Positions 45,500-56,404 of a stretch of 64,000 nucleotides of DNA are shown piece after piece (position 1 is the first letter of the stretch; each line of letters opens with the position of its first letter). Origin of the DNA: Corythucha ciliata (taxonomy: Eukaryota; Arthropoda; Insecta; Hemiptera; Tingidae); NCBI GenBank assembly GCA_038030265.1, contig CM075939.1, positions 30,485,253 through 30,549,252 on the forward strand, in the 5' to 3' direction. The position numbers and the translations under genes were made by a program. The notes beneath the pieces were generated by a model. The model made no database searches, was not told the DNA's origin, and saw only the letters and a program-made list of their open reading frames with translations.

Positions 45500-46440
45500 A
45501 ACAATGGCGCCACTGGGCAATATCTCTGATTTCAACCGGAGAGCAAACCAATCTCACCGTATTCCGACACAGTCTCGACAGGATTCAATAAATTCAACCG
45601 GTATACAAATGACATCTAACATGAGACGAAACCCCGAACACGTTGTAACTGGATGGAAGTCAACTTCCACACCGGAGGATAATTGAGGTCTATAACCGGA
45701 GAGAAATTGAATAAGTCTAGCCGGAGAGATTACTCATGGGCTAATGGAACGAACTGGTTTTTGCAGCTGGTACATTATTATAATAATAATATATTAACGG
45801 CTTTTTTATAGACTCATGCCTGCTTACTATTGGATAACACGTTAAAATAAATGAAGCAACTGGAGATTTCCTTCCCTACGGTAGAATAACATTCAAGTAT
45901 CCGTTTCAATTTTTTGACTGCTCCAAAATTCGTGTCATTTCATTAAATTTGATTGCCTCATTCATTACCTGTTATGCATTCAGTTTGACTAACCTACCCA
46001 GAATATAATTGCATTGTTTTCAATATGGTTGGGTTAGAATTATTTCACATTCGGTTGGATTTGACAGGTCCACGCACCCTTATTTATTTTCCTGTTAAAA
46101 CCAAAATATCACATTAAGTTGGATTTAACCGGTTCAGAAAATTTCCTTTTTTTATCCGGTTATGAATAATTACGCTTTCGGTTGGATTTCACAGGTTAAC
46201 GCAACCACCATTTCATTTCCGGTTACATCCAAATTAACATTCGGTTGCATTTAACTGGTCCATAAAATTGTCAATACTTCTCCGGTCACAAACGATTTCG
46301 GATTCGGTTGAATGCAACCGGATCATGCAATTGCCATTTGATATCATGTTGGAATACTTAATGATCCGGTGAGATGAATTACTATACGTTCATTTTCCCA
46401 CAAAATTCGTTCAATCCAACCGGATTTTTAATTGTAACCG
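45500..46440. repeat. Degenerate ~62-bp minisatellite rich in AACCGG
   Basis: Between 46046 and 46365 about five units with a 61-64-bp period start TTCGGTTGGATTT and contain CCGGTTA later in the unit. Related AACCGG/ACCGGAGAG units with similar spacing (45533, 45594 and beyond) extend the region on the left, partly in reverse orientation. There is no credible coding sequence. Confidence 0.6.
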
Positions 46441-46937
46441 GAGACGCTATTCTAGGATTTCTTAGAGTGATGAAAATGCGAAATATGTTAATGGAACAGA
46501 AAGCGATGAAATGGAAAGTGGTGGGGAGGGTAGGCCATTTTCATATAAATAATTTGTGATTGGTCACGAGCCTCAATGGCTGAACAATTAGTCCATTTAC
46601 ATGGTCTTGTCTGATTCGATTTGGCAGCTGGCGGTCGGCTTTGGAGCATTTCACTTATGACACTCCTCCCCCTCCCGGCAAGAGGATTTGATTCTTTTAA
46701 GCCATTGCACAAAATAAAGTTTGTCTCACTATTTCTTTGAATTTAATTTAAAGCCATTCAATATTACCCCCGTACTTTTGTGTACAATACTTATATAGTC
46801 ATTCGTTAGGCCTTTAGCCTAAGGCTTTTAAACGACGTAGTGCTTAAACGACGAGGAGCTAATTCTCCAATAATTTATTTATTTTTATACATTGTAAGTG
46901 GAAAGAAAAATCTAACACTCAGAGTATGCCATAATAT

Positions 46938-47075
46938 AGCGTTCCCCATTTTCACAAAATTCTGCATTTGGGCAGTTCATTTCCACTCGTCTTCACTGAA
47001 TTAAATGTTAGTGGAGAAGACGGGTGGAAATGAACAGCCCCGTTGCAGAATTTTGTGCGAATGGGGAACGCTAAT
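46938..47075. repeat. Hairpin MITE-like repeat
   Basis: The left arm has GCGTTCCCCATTTTCACAAA, ATTCTGCA and TTCATTTCCACTCGTCTTC. The right arm has the complements GAAGACGGGTGGAAATGAAC and GAATGGGGAACGC. The loop is about 20-25 bp. Confidence 0.75.
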
Positions 47076-47269
47076 AGTGAACGAGACACAATCAATCTCT
47101 CAATTACGGCCTAATCATATGTAAACAATGTTTTAGAGTTTGGTAACTCCAACCTAACTCCCGGTAGTAAAATTCACCATGATGTCATATACTTTCATTA
47201 ATTCAATGGACGAAATTTAATTCAGGTGATTGATTGTTGGTATCAATTGTTGCTAATTTTATGAAACAG

Positions 47270-47406
47270 GGGACCCATTCTCTAACAAAAAAACAATATG
47301 TTTTTCGTAGCAATGTTTCCATTTTATTCATTTTCTTCAAACATATGAATGAAATAGAAACATTGCTATGAAAAACATATTGCTTTTTTGTGAGAAATAG
47401 GCCCCC
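47270..47406. mobile_element. 137-bp MITE, family M2-like, copy 3
   Basis: Ends GGGACCCATTCTCTAAC and GAGAAATAGGCCCCC, flanked by AG (47268-47269, 47407-47408). The arms are strongly self-complementary (ATGTTTTTCGTAGCAATGTT versus AACATTGCTATGAAAAACAT). Its length matches family M2, but the interior is more hairpin-like. Confidence 0.65.
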
Positions 47407-48469
47407 AGGCCCCCGGAATATACGTATATCATAATATGCCCACCCACTTATGCTTTATGCGGCTCACTTATGACTTCCCGTCCCTGAGATCTGACTATTT
47501 CTTAGAATGAAAGAGAACACGAACAACATTCTCCATCTGTGTTTTTTAATTATTTATTTTTTTATTATTATAAAACAGTCAGAATAACCCAGGGATGTCA
47601 TAAGTGAGCCCACCTTATTCTTATCACTTTAACCGACTTGGGTCGGATTAGCATTGACCAAGCCTGCAACCAGTGCCGGCTTTAAGGGAAAGGGGCGAGC
47701 CGGGCGCCATGTGCAAAATGATGGTGGGGGGGGGGAGGACGAGAAAACATGAAATACGATTTGAAAACTATAAAGAGCCGAAAATTGGAGTTTTTTTCAA
47801 TTTTAGCAGTGAATTACAGAGCTTTATTTTCTCTACACTTTATCCGCGAATTGGTGATTTTCCCCAATTTTAGCGGCGAAGTAACGTTTTTATCCCATGT
47901 TAGCGATTTTTCTTAATTCTTGCCATGAAATGTTTTCCTCGATTTTTGCAGCAAATGGGGAGCTTGCAAATTTTTTCAAGCAATGGTGTTTCTTGAAGAG
48001 GGCTCTTCAAAAAGACTATTACTACTCACATTAAACATTGAAATAATCATTTTTCATTTTGGGGTTTTATTCAGACTAGTTAAGCCCTATCACAATGTGA
48101 CATCTTCTGTTGTGGCTTTTGTTGTTTGTATTTATTTAATTTATTTTAATTTATTTTATTTTTATTTTTTTTAATTTTTTTGTCTTGTTTTCTGGGTTCT
48201 AGAGGTTGGAAATTACTCATTTTCGAAACTAGTCCCTTTTTTCTAAAATAAAACTTTTTGTGACAGGAACTTCCGAATTCTTTGTTTTTTAAATATTGAA
48301 ATCAATCACATGGTTTCTTTTTAGCGAATTTTTAAACATTTTGAGTGGAGATTTGATTGCGTCAAGGTTAGTTAATTAATGAATGGAACGGAGTATGGGT
48401 AAGACTGGGTAAAACGTGTTTTCTTTGGGAATTTTTTACTTGTTACTTGTAAACAAAAAATTTCTCAAA

Positions 48470-48615
48470 TGCTTCACAACTAAACATTGACGTAATTTCC
48501 CCTCGCAACATCCATCCCCTCCTGAACAACTTCGAAATTTATTTTAAATTCACCAGACGCATCAATCGGGCTGCAACTACCGTTGATTTTCTTCTCTCCG
48601 TGTGTCAATTCATCG
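48470..48615 (-). repeat. Dispersed repeat R1, inverted copy
   Basis: AATGCTTCACAACTAA, GACGTAATTTCCCCTCGC, ATCCATCCCCTCCTGA and the CGCATCAATCGGGCTGCAAC region are complements of the 1790-1975 copy. It is diverged. Confidence 0.65.
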
Positions 48616-49174
48616 GGATACTTTTCTCCCAAGTCGGACATGCCTGCAGATGTTTTACCTTTTCAGCAGTGAATTAAAACTTTATCTCTCTTTGAGCTGC
48701 AAGTATAGCGTTTTTCGTTCATTTCAGCCGCGCTAATTAGTGATTTTATTCAATATTAGCAGCAAATTAGCGATGTATGAACTATTTTTGCCCCGCCTTA
48801 AAAATTTTTAACACAGTTAACATCACAATTTTTAACAATTAACAATTTGTTTGTTTCAATTTCTAGCTATGGACTAGCGCTTTTTCTCAGTTTTAGGCCC
48901 GAAGTTGCCTTCAGAAGCCACGGATTTGTGTTTTCCAAAATTTTAGCCGCGAGTCAGCGTTATTAAAAAATTTTAATCGTGAATTAGCGTTTTTCTCCAT
49001 TTTAGCAGTGAGTTAGCAGATTTTTTTCATTTGTATCCGCGAATTAATAACGTTTTTTCTAGACTTTATCCTCAAATTATCGGATTTTTTTATAATTTTA
49101 GTTACATTTGGGTGGTTTTCGTTGTGACAAATATGTTTATGAAATATGTTGTCTCCACACGTGTTTTATTTTCT

Positions 49175-49220
49175 AACCAGAACCGGTTTTCCGCCTACTT
49201 TGAGGCCATCCTCAGTGGTT
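49175..49220 (-). ncRNA. Hammerhead ribozyme motif, left arm
   Basis: The minus-strand mirror of the motif at 49272-49317: stem I AACCA/TGGTT, core CTGAGGA, stem II with loop, GAAA, palindromic stem III AACCGGTT and a C at the cleavage position. All bases of the core are intact. It is read only if the minus strand is transcribed, which is opposite to the kinase gene. Confidence 0.7.
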
Positions 49221-49271
49221 CTATCTTCTATCGGACGAAGTGCTCTGCACTCAAAAGCTTCTTTAAGATAG

Positions 49272-49317
49272 AACCACTGAGGATGGCCTCAAAGTAGGCG
49301 GAAAACCGGTTCTGGTT
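49272..49317 (+). ncRNA. Hammerhead ribozyme motif, right arm
   Basis: In order: stem I 5' strand AACCA (49272-49276), core CTGAGGA (49277-49283, matching CUGANGA), stem II TGGCCT / AGGCG with a six-base loop (49284-49300). GAAA follows at 49301-49304. Stem III is the palindrome AACCGGTT (49304-49311, overlapping the last A of GAAA), then C49312 as the predicted cleavage base, and stem I 3' strand TGGTT (49313-49317; five pairs). A loopless, self-complementary stem III is characteristic of retroelement hammerheads thought to act as dimers. It lies in the sense orientation of the kinase intron. Activity is inferred, not shown. Confidence 0.75.
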
Positions 49318-50174
49318 AGAAAATAAAACACGTGTGGAGACAACATATTTCATAAACATATTTGTCATAATTTTAGCCGTGAATTAGTTAGCGATTCCTC
49401 TCAGTTTATTCCGCAACATAGGATTGTTCCAAACTTAGCCGCTAAGTAGCGCTTTTTGTCAATTTCATTAGCGAATTAGCTATTTTTCTCAATTTTTGCC
49501 GATAACTGAGAAAATGGCAAGCTCAAGTCTCCGAAAGCAGCCTAGTGACAAATTAGCAAAAGAGCTAATTCACGGCAAAAATCTCTAGAGATTTACTGAG
49601 ATTGCTAGATTTGAGAAAAATCTTTAACTCGTGTCAAACATTGAGAAAAATTGCCAACTCGCGGCAAAAATGGAGAAAAATCGCAAATTCGCGGCAAAAA
49701 TGGATACAAATCGCTTATACATGGCTAAATAGGGAAAAATATCTAATTCACCGATGAAATTTAGAAGAAGCGCTGAAGTGTTGGAATAATACCTCAAATC
49801 GTGGCTTAACCTGAACAGTGACTTAAATGGGGCGATGGTGAAAGATTCACCCGGGGCCGCAATTTTTTGAAAATTGTTAATTTTATTTCGGCTCTTCACA
49901 CTATTGTTTCTTCCTCTCGTTCTCGTCCTTTAAAAATTGACTCCAACTTCACTACATGGCCGCCCACACACCGAATATTTTTTAGCGTCTCGTTAAAAAC
50001 CAAAAATGGAATGTTACTTCAAAAATGTATGATTTATTGGGGTTTCATTGAATCGAAAATAATTGAAATCTTATATATACTTATTATCGTCTAATTAAAA
50101 TTTACGCTTTTCTTCATGTTGCTTGAGAAAAATTCGACTATTAAACTTCTAACTTTTATTTCCATATTCTTTAA

Positions 50175-53139
50175 TAGTCCAGTCAAATCGTATAAAAAAA
50201 TACCATACGTGGACAAAAATCTCGTCTTTGATTTTTTTACTTTATTCTATGTTTTTTGGGGTGAGAAAAACGAATCTGAAGAGATCCAACACAATTTCCT
50301 TGTGCGTTTTGAGAAAATCGTGAAAAACTGATCATTTTTGGCACTTTTTTTAGTTTTTCGCTTGCAACTCCTCAATGACGCCTTCTACGGAAAATTGTAC
50401 CCTGTTCTTTTTTGAAGAGCATCAAGTTCTGCGTCGAATCACTTTGTCTTTTGTCACAATTGACCCAACCGTTTCGCCGGTATTAATTTTTTTTAAATGG
50501 TCATTTTTAGTTGCTTTTGGCAAAAGTGTGTGGAAAAATGAAAGTAGTTCAACTCTCAGTTGAGTGATGTAATCTCTGACGCTACCTATAAGACTGGTGA
50601 TATGGTGAGTTTTAACATTTGTGGACAAAGTTAGTGGGCATAGCCACTTTTTTTAAAAAACAAAACCTATTTTCCAATTTTCATCGCCCTGAATGTAATA
50701 TTTTCCGGGTCTTGAAAAATTTGGCAAACAAGGTTTCTGACTGTAAATTTTACCAGCTTTCACTGAAAAATAGTGCAATTTTCATCGAAGGCTTCGTTCG
50801 ATAGTCATATATAGGCAAAAACGTCCGGCTGAAGAGAGGAGTTATTTGGAAATTACTCATTTTGCGAATTTCCCACTGCGTTTTATTGCAACTTATCGGG
50901 TCTTTATAGAAACGCCATACATGACTCCTTATAGGAAATTTAACAAGCTTTCAGATGAGTTTCTTCAAAGTTCAATCGGATGGATAGTTTTTGAGTTATA
51001 GGCCGAAATGTGACAGAAAACCTTTTTTTTGCAGCAAATTTCAAATTGCTTGACGTTATGTCCCAGTCTTACATTAATCTTCAAATGAAATTTCATATAA
51101 TAGGTCTGATAGAAAATTCAATCAGCTTTCAGATCGTTTTTCACAGAAAAAAAATTGGACTACTAGTTCTCGAGCTACTGGTAAAAATGTGCAGAAAAAT
51201 TTGGTTTTCTGGGCCGCCTTTTTTCGCGTTTTTTGTCGCTAACTGATACCACTGATTTTTCCTGTAGGTTTCAAGGCTTTTCTCATATGTAAAATTCAAT
51301 TCTGAAAACTTTGATTTCATGACATTTTTCGATTGGAACAGCCGTTTTTAAGTTGCAGCTGCCTTAGTAATTTTTATAAATTTTACCAAAAGTGGCTAAA
51401 AATGACCATTTCAAAAAAATTAATACCGACTGGGTCAATTGTGACAAAAGAAAGAACGATTCGATGCAGAATTCAACGTTTTTCAAAAAGTGAGAGGTTA
51501 ACATTTTCCGTAGAATGCGTCATTAAGGAGTTTTAAGCAAAAAACTAAAAAAAGTGCGAAAAATGATGTTGGTTCTCTTCAGATTCATGTTCCTCGCCCC
51601 AAAAACGTAAAATGAAGTGAAAAAATTTCGCTCCGGCAGCTGGCGGTCGGAAAGAGTGCATTTCATTTCGTGTACGGATACCCTAAGCCGTTCCAGAAGT
51701 AATAATTTTGATACCATAATTTGTCTCATTAAGCCGAACTTCATCCTCTATTTTCACCCCCCTCTCTTCAAAAATATCAAAAGTGTCGGTAGTTTTCCAA
51801 GGGCTTTGTTATACAGGGTGGAAGGGGATAAGTGTGACAAAAAAATTTAGGTGAAAGTAGACCTCATTTGCGACCGAAATCACCATATACACCATGGTCC
51901 GAAAATAAAAACCCTTCGAGATATGATTTTTCTAACGATTTTTAAGGCTTACATATTTTTTTTTTTAAACTAACTGCGAGAAACTCGCCTTCAATTTGGA
52001 TTTTTGCAACTTTTGGTGATGGATTCTGAAAGAGCACACTATTTTCTGTCAGGACTAGCCATTTTCGATAGACGTTAATTATTTTATGTATCCTTAAATG
52101 TGGCTCAAAGTCATGCAAATCGGGGATTCAATTTTTATCAAAAAAAGTCAGTCCCCGTTTGTCCCCACTAAATACGAGTGTACGGACAATCCATGATTCA
52201 GAAAAACATCTTCAAAGTGTCCTTTACAAAAATAGTCATAAGCGTTTTCTTAGTTGATTGGCGAGTTTTCGTCAGAAATGACCATTTTTTAGAAAAAATA
52301 ATGTTTTTTCTCTTCAAAATCGCTTGTTTTGACCTGAAAAATTCAATCAATCCTTGTGATTTTAACAGGCTAAAAAGGTATAAAACCACATCCAGAGCTA
52401 TCCTTAGAGTGGAATTCGATGTGTGCGCAATCAAAAGTATCAAAAAATGTCGCTCTGGCAGCTGGCTGTCGGGTTAAGGGCATTACACTAAGTACAAGTT
52501 TTGACGTTTTTAGTTATTTAGCTATTATTCGGCATTAGTTAACATTTCACTTTGTTACTCTACATTTTTTATAGACATTCTTGCTGAATAATCGCTAATT
52601 AAGTTAAATTAACGAAATTCGTATTTAGTGTAATGTACTCTATCCGACACCCCAGCTGCCGGAGCGACATTTTTTGATACTTTGGTAGGAGTGCATAATC
52701 AGTTCGATTCAACATATAGCTTTGGATGTGGTTTTAGTGCTTTTTATCACGTTCAAATCACAAAATTTGTTCAAATTTTTCAGGTCAAAACAAGTCATTT
52801 TGAAGCAAAAAAGCATCATTTTTTCTAAGAAATCGTCATTTGTGACGAAAAATCACCAATCAACTAAGAAAACGCTTATGACTATTTTTGTAAAGGACAC
52901 TTTGAAGATGTTTTTCTGAATCACGGGTTGTCCGTACACTCAGTTTTAGTGTGGACATAGGGATATCTATGTATATGAATTCCGGAGACCACTGAAGAGG
53001 TTCTGAAACGTGAAAAAAACATGACATGACCCATTTTTGCCACCATCACGACGAGACCAATAGTGCATTTTCAGAATGAAATGCACTAAAATCGAAGACG
53101 AGATTTTTGTCCACGTGGAGCTACCGTTTGACTGGGCTA
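50175..53139. mobile_element. TTAA-flanked composite element, 2.97 kb
   Basis: The left end TAGTCCAGTCAAA and right end TTTGACTGGGCTA are inverted, followed inward by GTGGACAAAAATCTCGTCTT and its near complement. TTAA flanks both sides (50171-50174, 53140-53143). The interior is a mosaic: block A inverted (50175-50535), block A direct (51078-51625), block B (51622-51815), block E inverted (51815-51960), palindrome P1 (52160-52960) and block C (52965-53092). No transposase is present. TTAA suggests piggyBac-like mobilisation, but the termini do not start with CCC. Confidence 0.65.
52160..52960. repeat. Palindromic element P1, copy 3 (~800 bp hairpin)
   Basis: Arms of about 390 bp. Outermost: GTGTACGGACAATCCATGAT versus CACGGGTTGTCCGTACAC. 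Then AAAACATCTTCAAAGTGTCC versus GGACACTTTGAAGATGTTTT, TCATAAGCGTTTTCTTAGTT versus its complement, and CTGGCAGCTGGCTGTC versus the complement of GACACCCCAGCTGCCGG. The closest relative is 30015-30870. It is fairly well preserved and sits 0.5 kb upstream of the next kinase exon. Confidence 0.85.
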
Positions 53140-53479
53140 TTAATTAACTCATATTTTTATGGAATTAGTAAGGGAGTAGAACAGGTTTTGCAGGATACTA
53201 AGAGTGAAGTCCTACAGTATTTAAATAAATCCTTTTTTCGTTTAACCTAAATTGAAAACCGCATTTTTCTGGGAATACACGTCAGTTACAATCTTCGCAG
53301 TCAACTTTTCAGTTCTACTTTCCATTACTCTTCCATCCTTTCCTCAAAGGCAGAAAAACTTTGAAAAACAACTCTTGACATCCTTTTCCCAGTTGCAGGT
53401 GCCTGAGAGTCGTTTGTATTTTATTTTTGTCATTGTTTATTCCACTTTACTCATTTTTTCATCAGTGATTTTCTTTCAG

Positions 53480-53697
53480 CCCCTGAAGTCTTTTACTGTT
53501 CACTGGATGAAACGCCCGGTTACTCATTCCCCGTCGACTGGTGGTCACTGGGAGTGACACTCTTTGAATTACTGGCGCGTGTTCGGCCCTACGAGATACA
53601 CTCTTCTACAAGTCTTAGCCACGTCAAGTCTCTTTTCAACGTCCCCATTCACTATCCGTCACGCTGGAGCGAGGAGGCTGTGGAACTTCTGTCAAAA
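53480..53697 (+). CDS. STK32: STK32-family kinase, APE-to-C-lobe exon
   Basis: 72 full codons plus a split Ala. It encodes APEVFYCSLDETPGYSFPVD, WWSLGVTLFELLARVRPYEI, HSSTSLSHV and YPSRWSEEAVELLSK. This covers the APE motif (subdomain VIII) and the DWWSLG region with its conserved Asp (IX). The R-PY-I-SSTS signature that follows is diagnostic of STK32. The acceptor is TTCTTTCAG (ends 53479) and the donor GTGAGAG (from 53698). It enters with two bases of a split codon and leaves in phase 0. The phase matches the exon at 24309 across the 29-kb intron. Confidence 0.92.
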
Positions 53698-53780
53698 GTG
53701 AGAGCGTGGAAATGTTTAATGATGGAAAACGAATAATGATCGAAAGTACGCAAAATTCAGTTTTGTCTATTTGTTTTTAG

Positions 53781-53906
53781 TTGCTGTGCATTGATCCTGG
53801 CACGAGGACGAGTTCAATGGATGAACTGAAACGGTTGTCAAGCATTAAAGCTATGAGTTTGGAGAGTGTTCTGGAAAAACAGTCCAAGCCAGCCTTCAAT
53901 CCCCCG
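53781..53906 (+). CDS. STK32: STK32-family kinase, end of C-lobe exon
   Basis: 42 codons, phase 0 at both ends: LLCIDPGTRTSSMDELKRLS, then SLESVLEKQSKPAFNPP. The Arg of PGTR corresponds to the conserved subdomain XI arginine that closes the kinase fold. The rest matches the family's post-kinase linker ending in F-PP. The acceptor TTGTTTTTAG ends at 53780 and the donor GTAAAA starts at 53907. The intron before it is only 83 bp (53698-53780). Confidence 0.9.
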
Positions 53907-54088
53907 GTAAAAATATTCAATGAAAATTATCAGGATGTTGGCAAAGCGCCATGCATGCAAATGAAATGAAATTTGTGTATAAACACCCTTTTTCTCTTCC
54001 CTAATTCTTTTTCTTCGGCCCTTTTCATTAGTATGCAACAAACCTTATCGTGTCATGTCGCGTGTTGTTATGTAAGCCTAGACCGTAA

Positions 54089-54247
<159 letters not shown>

Positions 54248-54316
54248 TAAAAAAACTTATGAGGAAAACATAAAAGTTCCAACCTTCGATTCTAATTTTT
54301 TTGTTTGTTATAAAAG

Positions 54317-54453
54317 GAAGCGGAAATTGAATCTCAATTGACTGAGTTTACGCCATACAATAGAGAAAAGGAGCTACTCAGGAGAGAAATGGAATTGAAA
54401 GAGAACGAATGGGAGCAAGAATTGATAGAGGCTATGAACGCTTCAACAAACAC
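54317..54453 (+). CDS. STK32: STK32-family kinase, tail exon (charged helix)
   Basis: 45 codons plus two bases. They encode EAEIESQLTEFTPYNREKEL followed by LRREMELKENEWEQELIEAM and NASTNT. The F-YNREK stretch matches the family tail (FNREK in vertebrate members); the remainder is a charged, probably helical segment. The acceptor is TATAAAAG (ends 54316) and the donor GTGAGT (from 54454). The final two bases AC are completed by the first base of the exon at 61873 to give Thr. Confidence 0.88.
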
Positions 54454-55496
54454 GTGAGTAAAAAGTTCGATAAAAAAGAAGTTTAAGTTTTTAATGAGTT
54501 CGTCCACGCCGAACGTAGTGCGGTCGAACTGGAAATTAATTAAACCTACCATGACCTAGGAACCCGAAAATAAATTTTGCGTGGAGGGTTATCATCCATT
54601 TTTTATTTTGTCATGTTCAAACGGTCCCTGAAGACCTATATGAACTAAAATATCGCCTCCTTTATGAGAACGGGGACGCTGGGGAATAAAGGTTCAGTGT
54701 GACAGTGAAGGGCGGTAAAGATTCACTCTAAAGCCCTTTGTTTTTCTTTGAGAATCGTTATAGTTTGGGTCCTTTGGCTTTAAGTATAATAATGCTCTTT
54801 ACTTGAGCGCTTCGCTTGCGTGAGATTCGTGTTCTCTAAAATACTTTCTCTGCTAAACTCTTCGTAAAAAGTGTGTGAAATGATGAGGCACAACAAATTG
54901 ATAGTATCGTACGTTCCGTCACATGGGAACAAGAACTTTTTTAAGAAGCGGTAAACGTGACAATTTTAACAAGATGTTACGATGCCCTGCTCTCCAAACA
55001 ACACCCTTTTCTTTCCAACCCTTTTTCCCATTGCCATTTTTATTTTTCCCCCAGGGGGGGAAAAAAAGGAATATGCGCATACATTTTATCGCACGGGCCT
55101 CGACACTCGAAATAACTCCGCAGGGATCCATCTCACCCATTCGTTTGCGGTACTTAATGAAATAGTTGGTCATTACTGGTTCATACTTGCTGAAAACTCA
55201 CTACAACGAAATTTTGACGTAATTTATTTTATTTTCCACTTAATTTATGTTAGACGTCGAAGTACCTAACTCAAAGGCGCTCGAGGCTTCAAATTATTCT
55301 GTTTCTCTCCAGCAATACACTCACTGGTGCTACATAATAATGAAATAACCAAGTGTACCAGAGGAAACTGGAAATAAGACGGTCAACTCCAGAACAAATC
55401 TAATGATCAAAGGTATCCGTTTTCTCATGTTGGCAAAGTCAAACAGCCTGTGTATATAAAGGTTTATTAATTTTTCAAGTGACTTTGTGACTCATA

Positions 55497-55637
55497 GGCC
55501 CCTTTTACACGAATAAGTTTTTTGATCAAAGTTGCCATTTTGAAAAAAATTCACAGATGTTCCCTGCCTCAAATTGTCTGTTTGTGATCAGATTGAACAT
55601 ATTTTTGAACAAAAAACTTACTCGTGTAAAAGGGGCC
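55497..55637. mobile_element. 141-bp MITE with ATA flanks
   Basis: Ends GGCCCCTTTTACACGA..TAAG and CTTACTCGTGTAAAAGGGGC then C, with a central AT-rich part (GATCAAAGTT / GATCAGATTGAAC). ATA flanks both sides (55494-55496, 55638-55640). It is non-coding, and no second copy is in the window. Confidence 0.8.
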
Positions 55638-56404
55638 ATATACATATGTAGGTACATTGAATATGACAATCGCAAGTGTTTATTTAGGATTCATGGGCCA
55701 AAATGACTACTAGTGAAAGTTATTAAAACCTAGACTGGACTTGAAATGGAGTTTGGACCGCACCCTCGGTGCAATTTTTCGTTATTGAAACCTTTGTCCG
55801 CGTGTACTCTTGAGTGAATGGATATGGCCAAGACCATGCACATGAATCAAGGCATGGCTAGGAAATTAAGTGCTTCCAGGATCTTTTTATGCTACCCATT
55901 AGTTTCAAGAAAAATGGCGGAACCCAAGCCAGCCTTCTAGCTATTCTTCTGACGAATAGCCGCATAATTGCAACATTTTGAAGGTCAACATCTGCGAAAT
56001 AATTTTTTCGGCTGAATATTCAAGATTTTACCAGTTTTACATCCTAATATAAGCGAAACTGCAAGTTGCTTCGGACTTGAATCCTAGGCAACCCGGTCTC
56101 GGCAGCGCCTTAACTTTGAACTTTAGTTCATTTGCAATAATTGAACGATTTTGCATTTTTGGGTCCTAATTAGAGTTAAATCAAAAGTTATCTGACTAAA
56201 TATACATGAATTTGACGTTTACGGGCCTTCGCGTCTCGATTATTGCGAAAATGAAACTTTGAACAACCGCGTCGTAGCCCAACGAGGCCCGTACAAAAAT
56301 ACCCCTAATGAAATTGCAAAATTTTTGCGAAATTGAAAGTTTCAGGACCTGCGTTATTTTAGTTCGGCTAGCCTGCCCTGACAGTGGCCATGCCCTGACC
56401 AATA

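Larger units (their letters stand above)
49125..49367. mobile_element. 243-bp inverted repeat carrying two hammerhead motifs
   Basis: Two nearly identical arms of about 103 bp (TGACAAATATGTTTATGAAA through AACCGGTTTTCCGCC to GGTTCTATCTT, and the complement) flank a roughly 37-bp spacer containing GGACGAAGTGCTCTGC. Each arm contains a full hammerhead ribozyme core, on opposite strands. Penelope-like retroelements carry hammerhead motifs in their terminal pseudo-LTRs and often leave inverted partial ends, so this is most likely such a remnant. No reverse transcriptase is nearby. It is inserted within the ~40-bp minisatellite; no target duplication was resolved. Confidence 0.75.
47780..49780. 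repeat. Degenerate minisatellite, unit ~40 bp
   Basis: A theme close to TTTTAGC.GCGAATTAGCG followed by ATTTTTCTCAA recurs irregularly from 47780 to about 49500. It then appears in the opposite orientation (GCAAATTCGCGGCAAAAATG) from about 49550 to 49780. It is interrupted by an R1 copy (48470-48615) and by the ribozyme-bearing inverted repeat (49125-49367). Units are too diverged to count exactly. Confidence 0.65.
24399..53479 (+). other. 29-kb intron of the STK32-family gene
   Basis: Bounded by the donor GTGAG at 24399 and the acceptor TTCTTTCAG ending at 53479; phase 1 on both sides. No intervening kinase exon was seen, and the encoded sequence is continuous across it (GTKPYI, then APEVF). 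The intron is dominated by transposon remnants, palindromes and minisatellites listed separately. Stretches within it where I see nothing supportable are roughly 24.4-25.6, 35.5-37.2, 38.8-39.5, 40.7-41.3 and 44-44.7 kb. Confidence 0.85.

Noticed and set aside
54919..55269. Three frames of 80-95 codons in the last intron
   Set aside because: Overlap each other on both strands, contain homopolymer-driven Phe/Pro or Lys/Gly runs, and have no domain.
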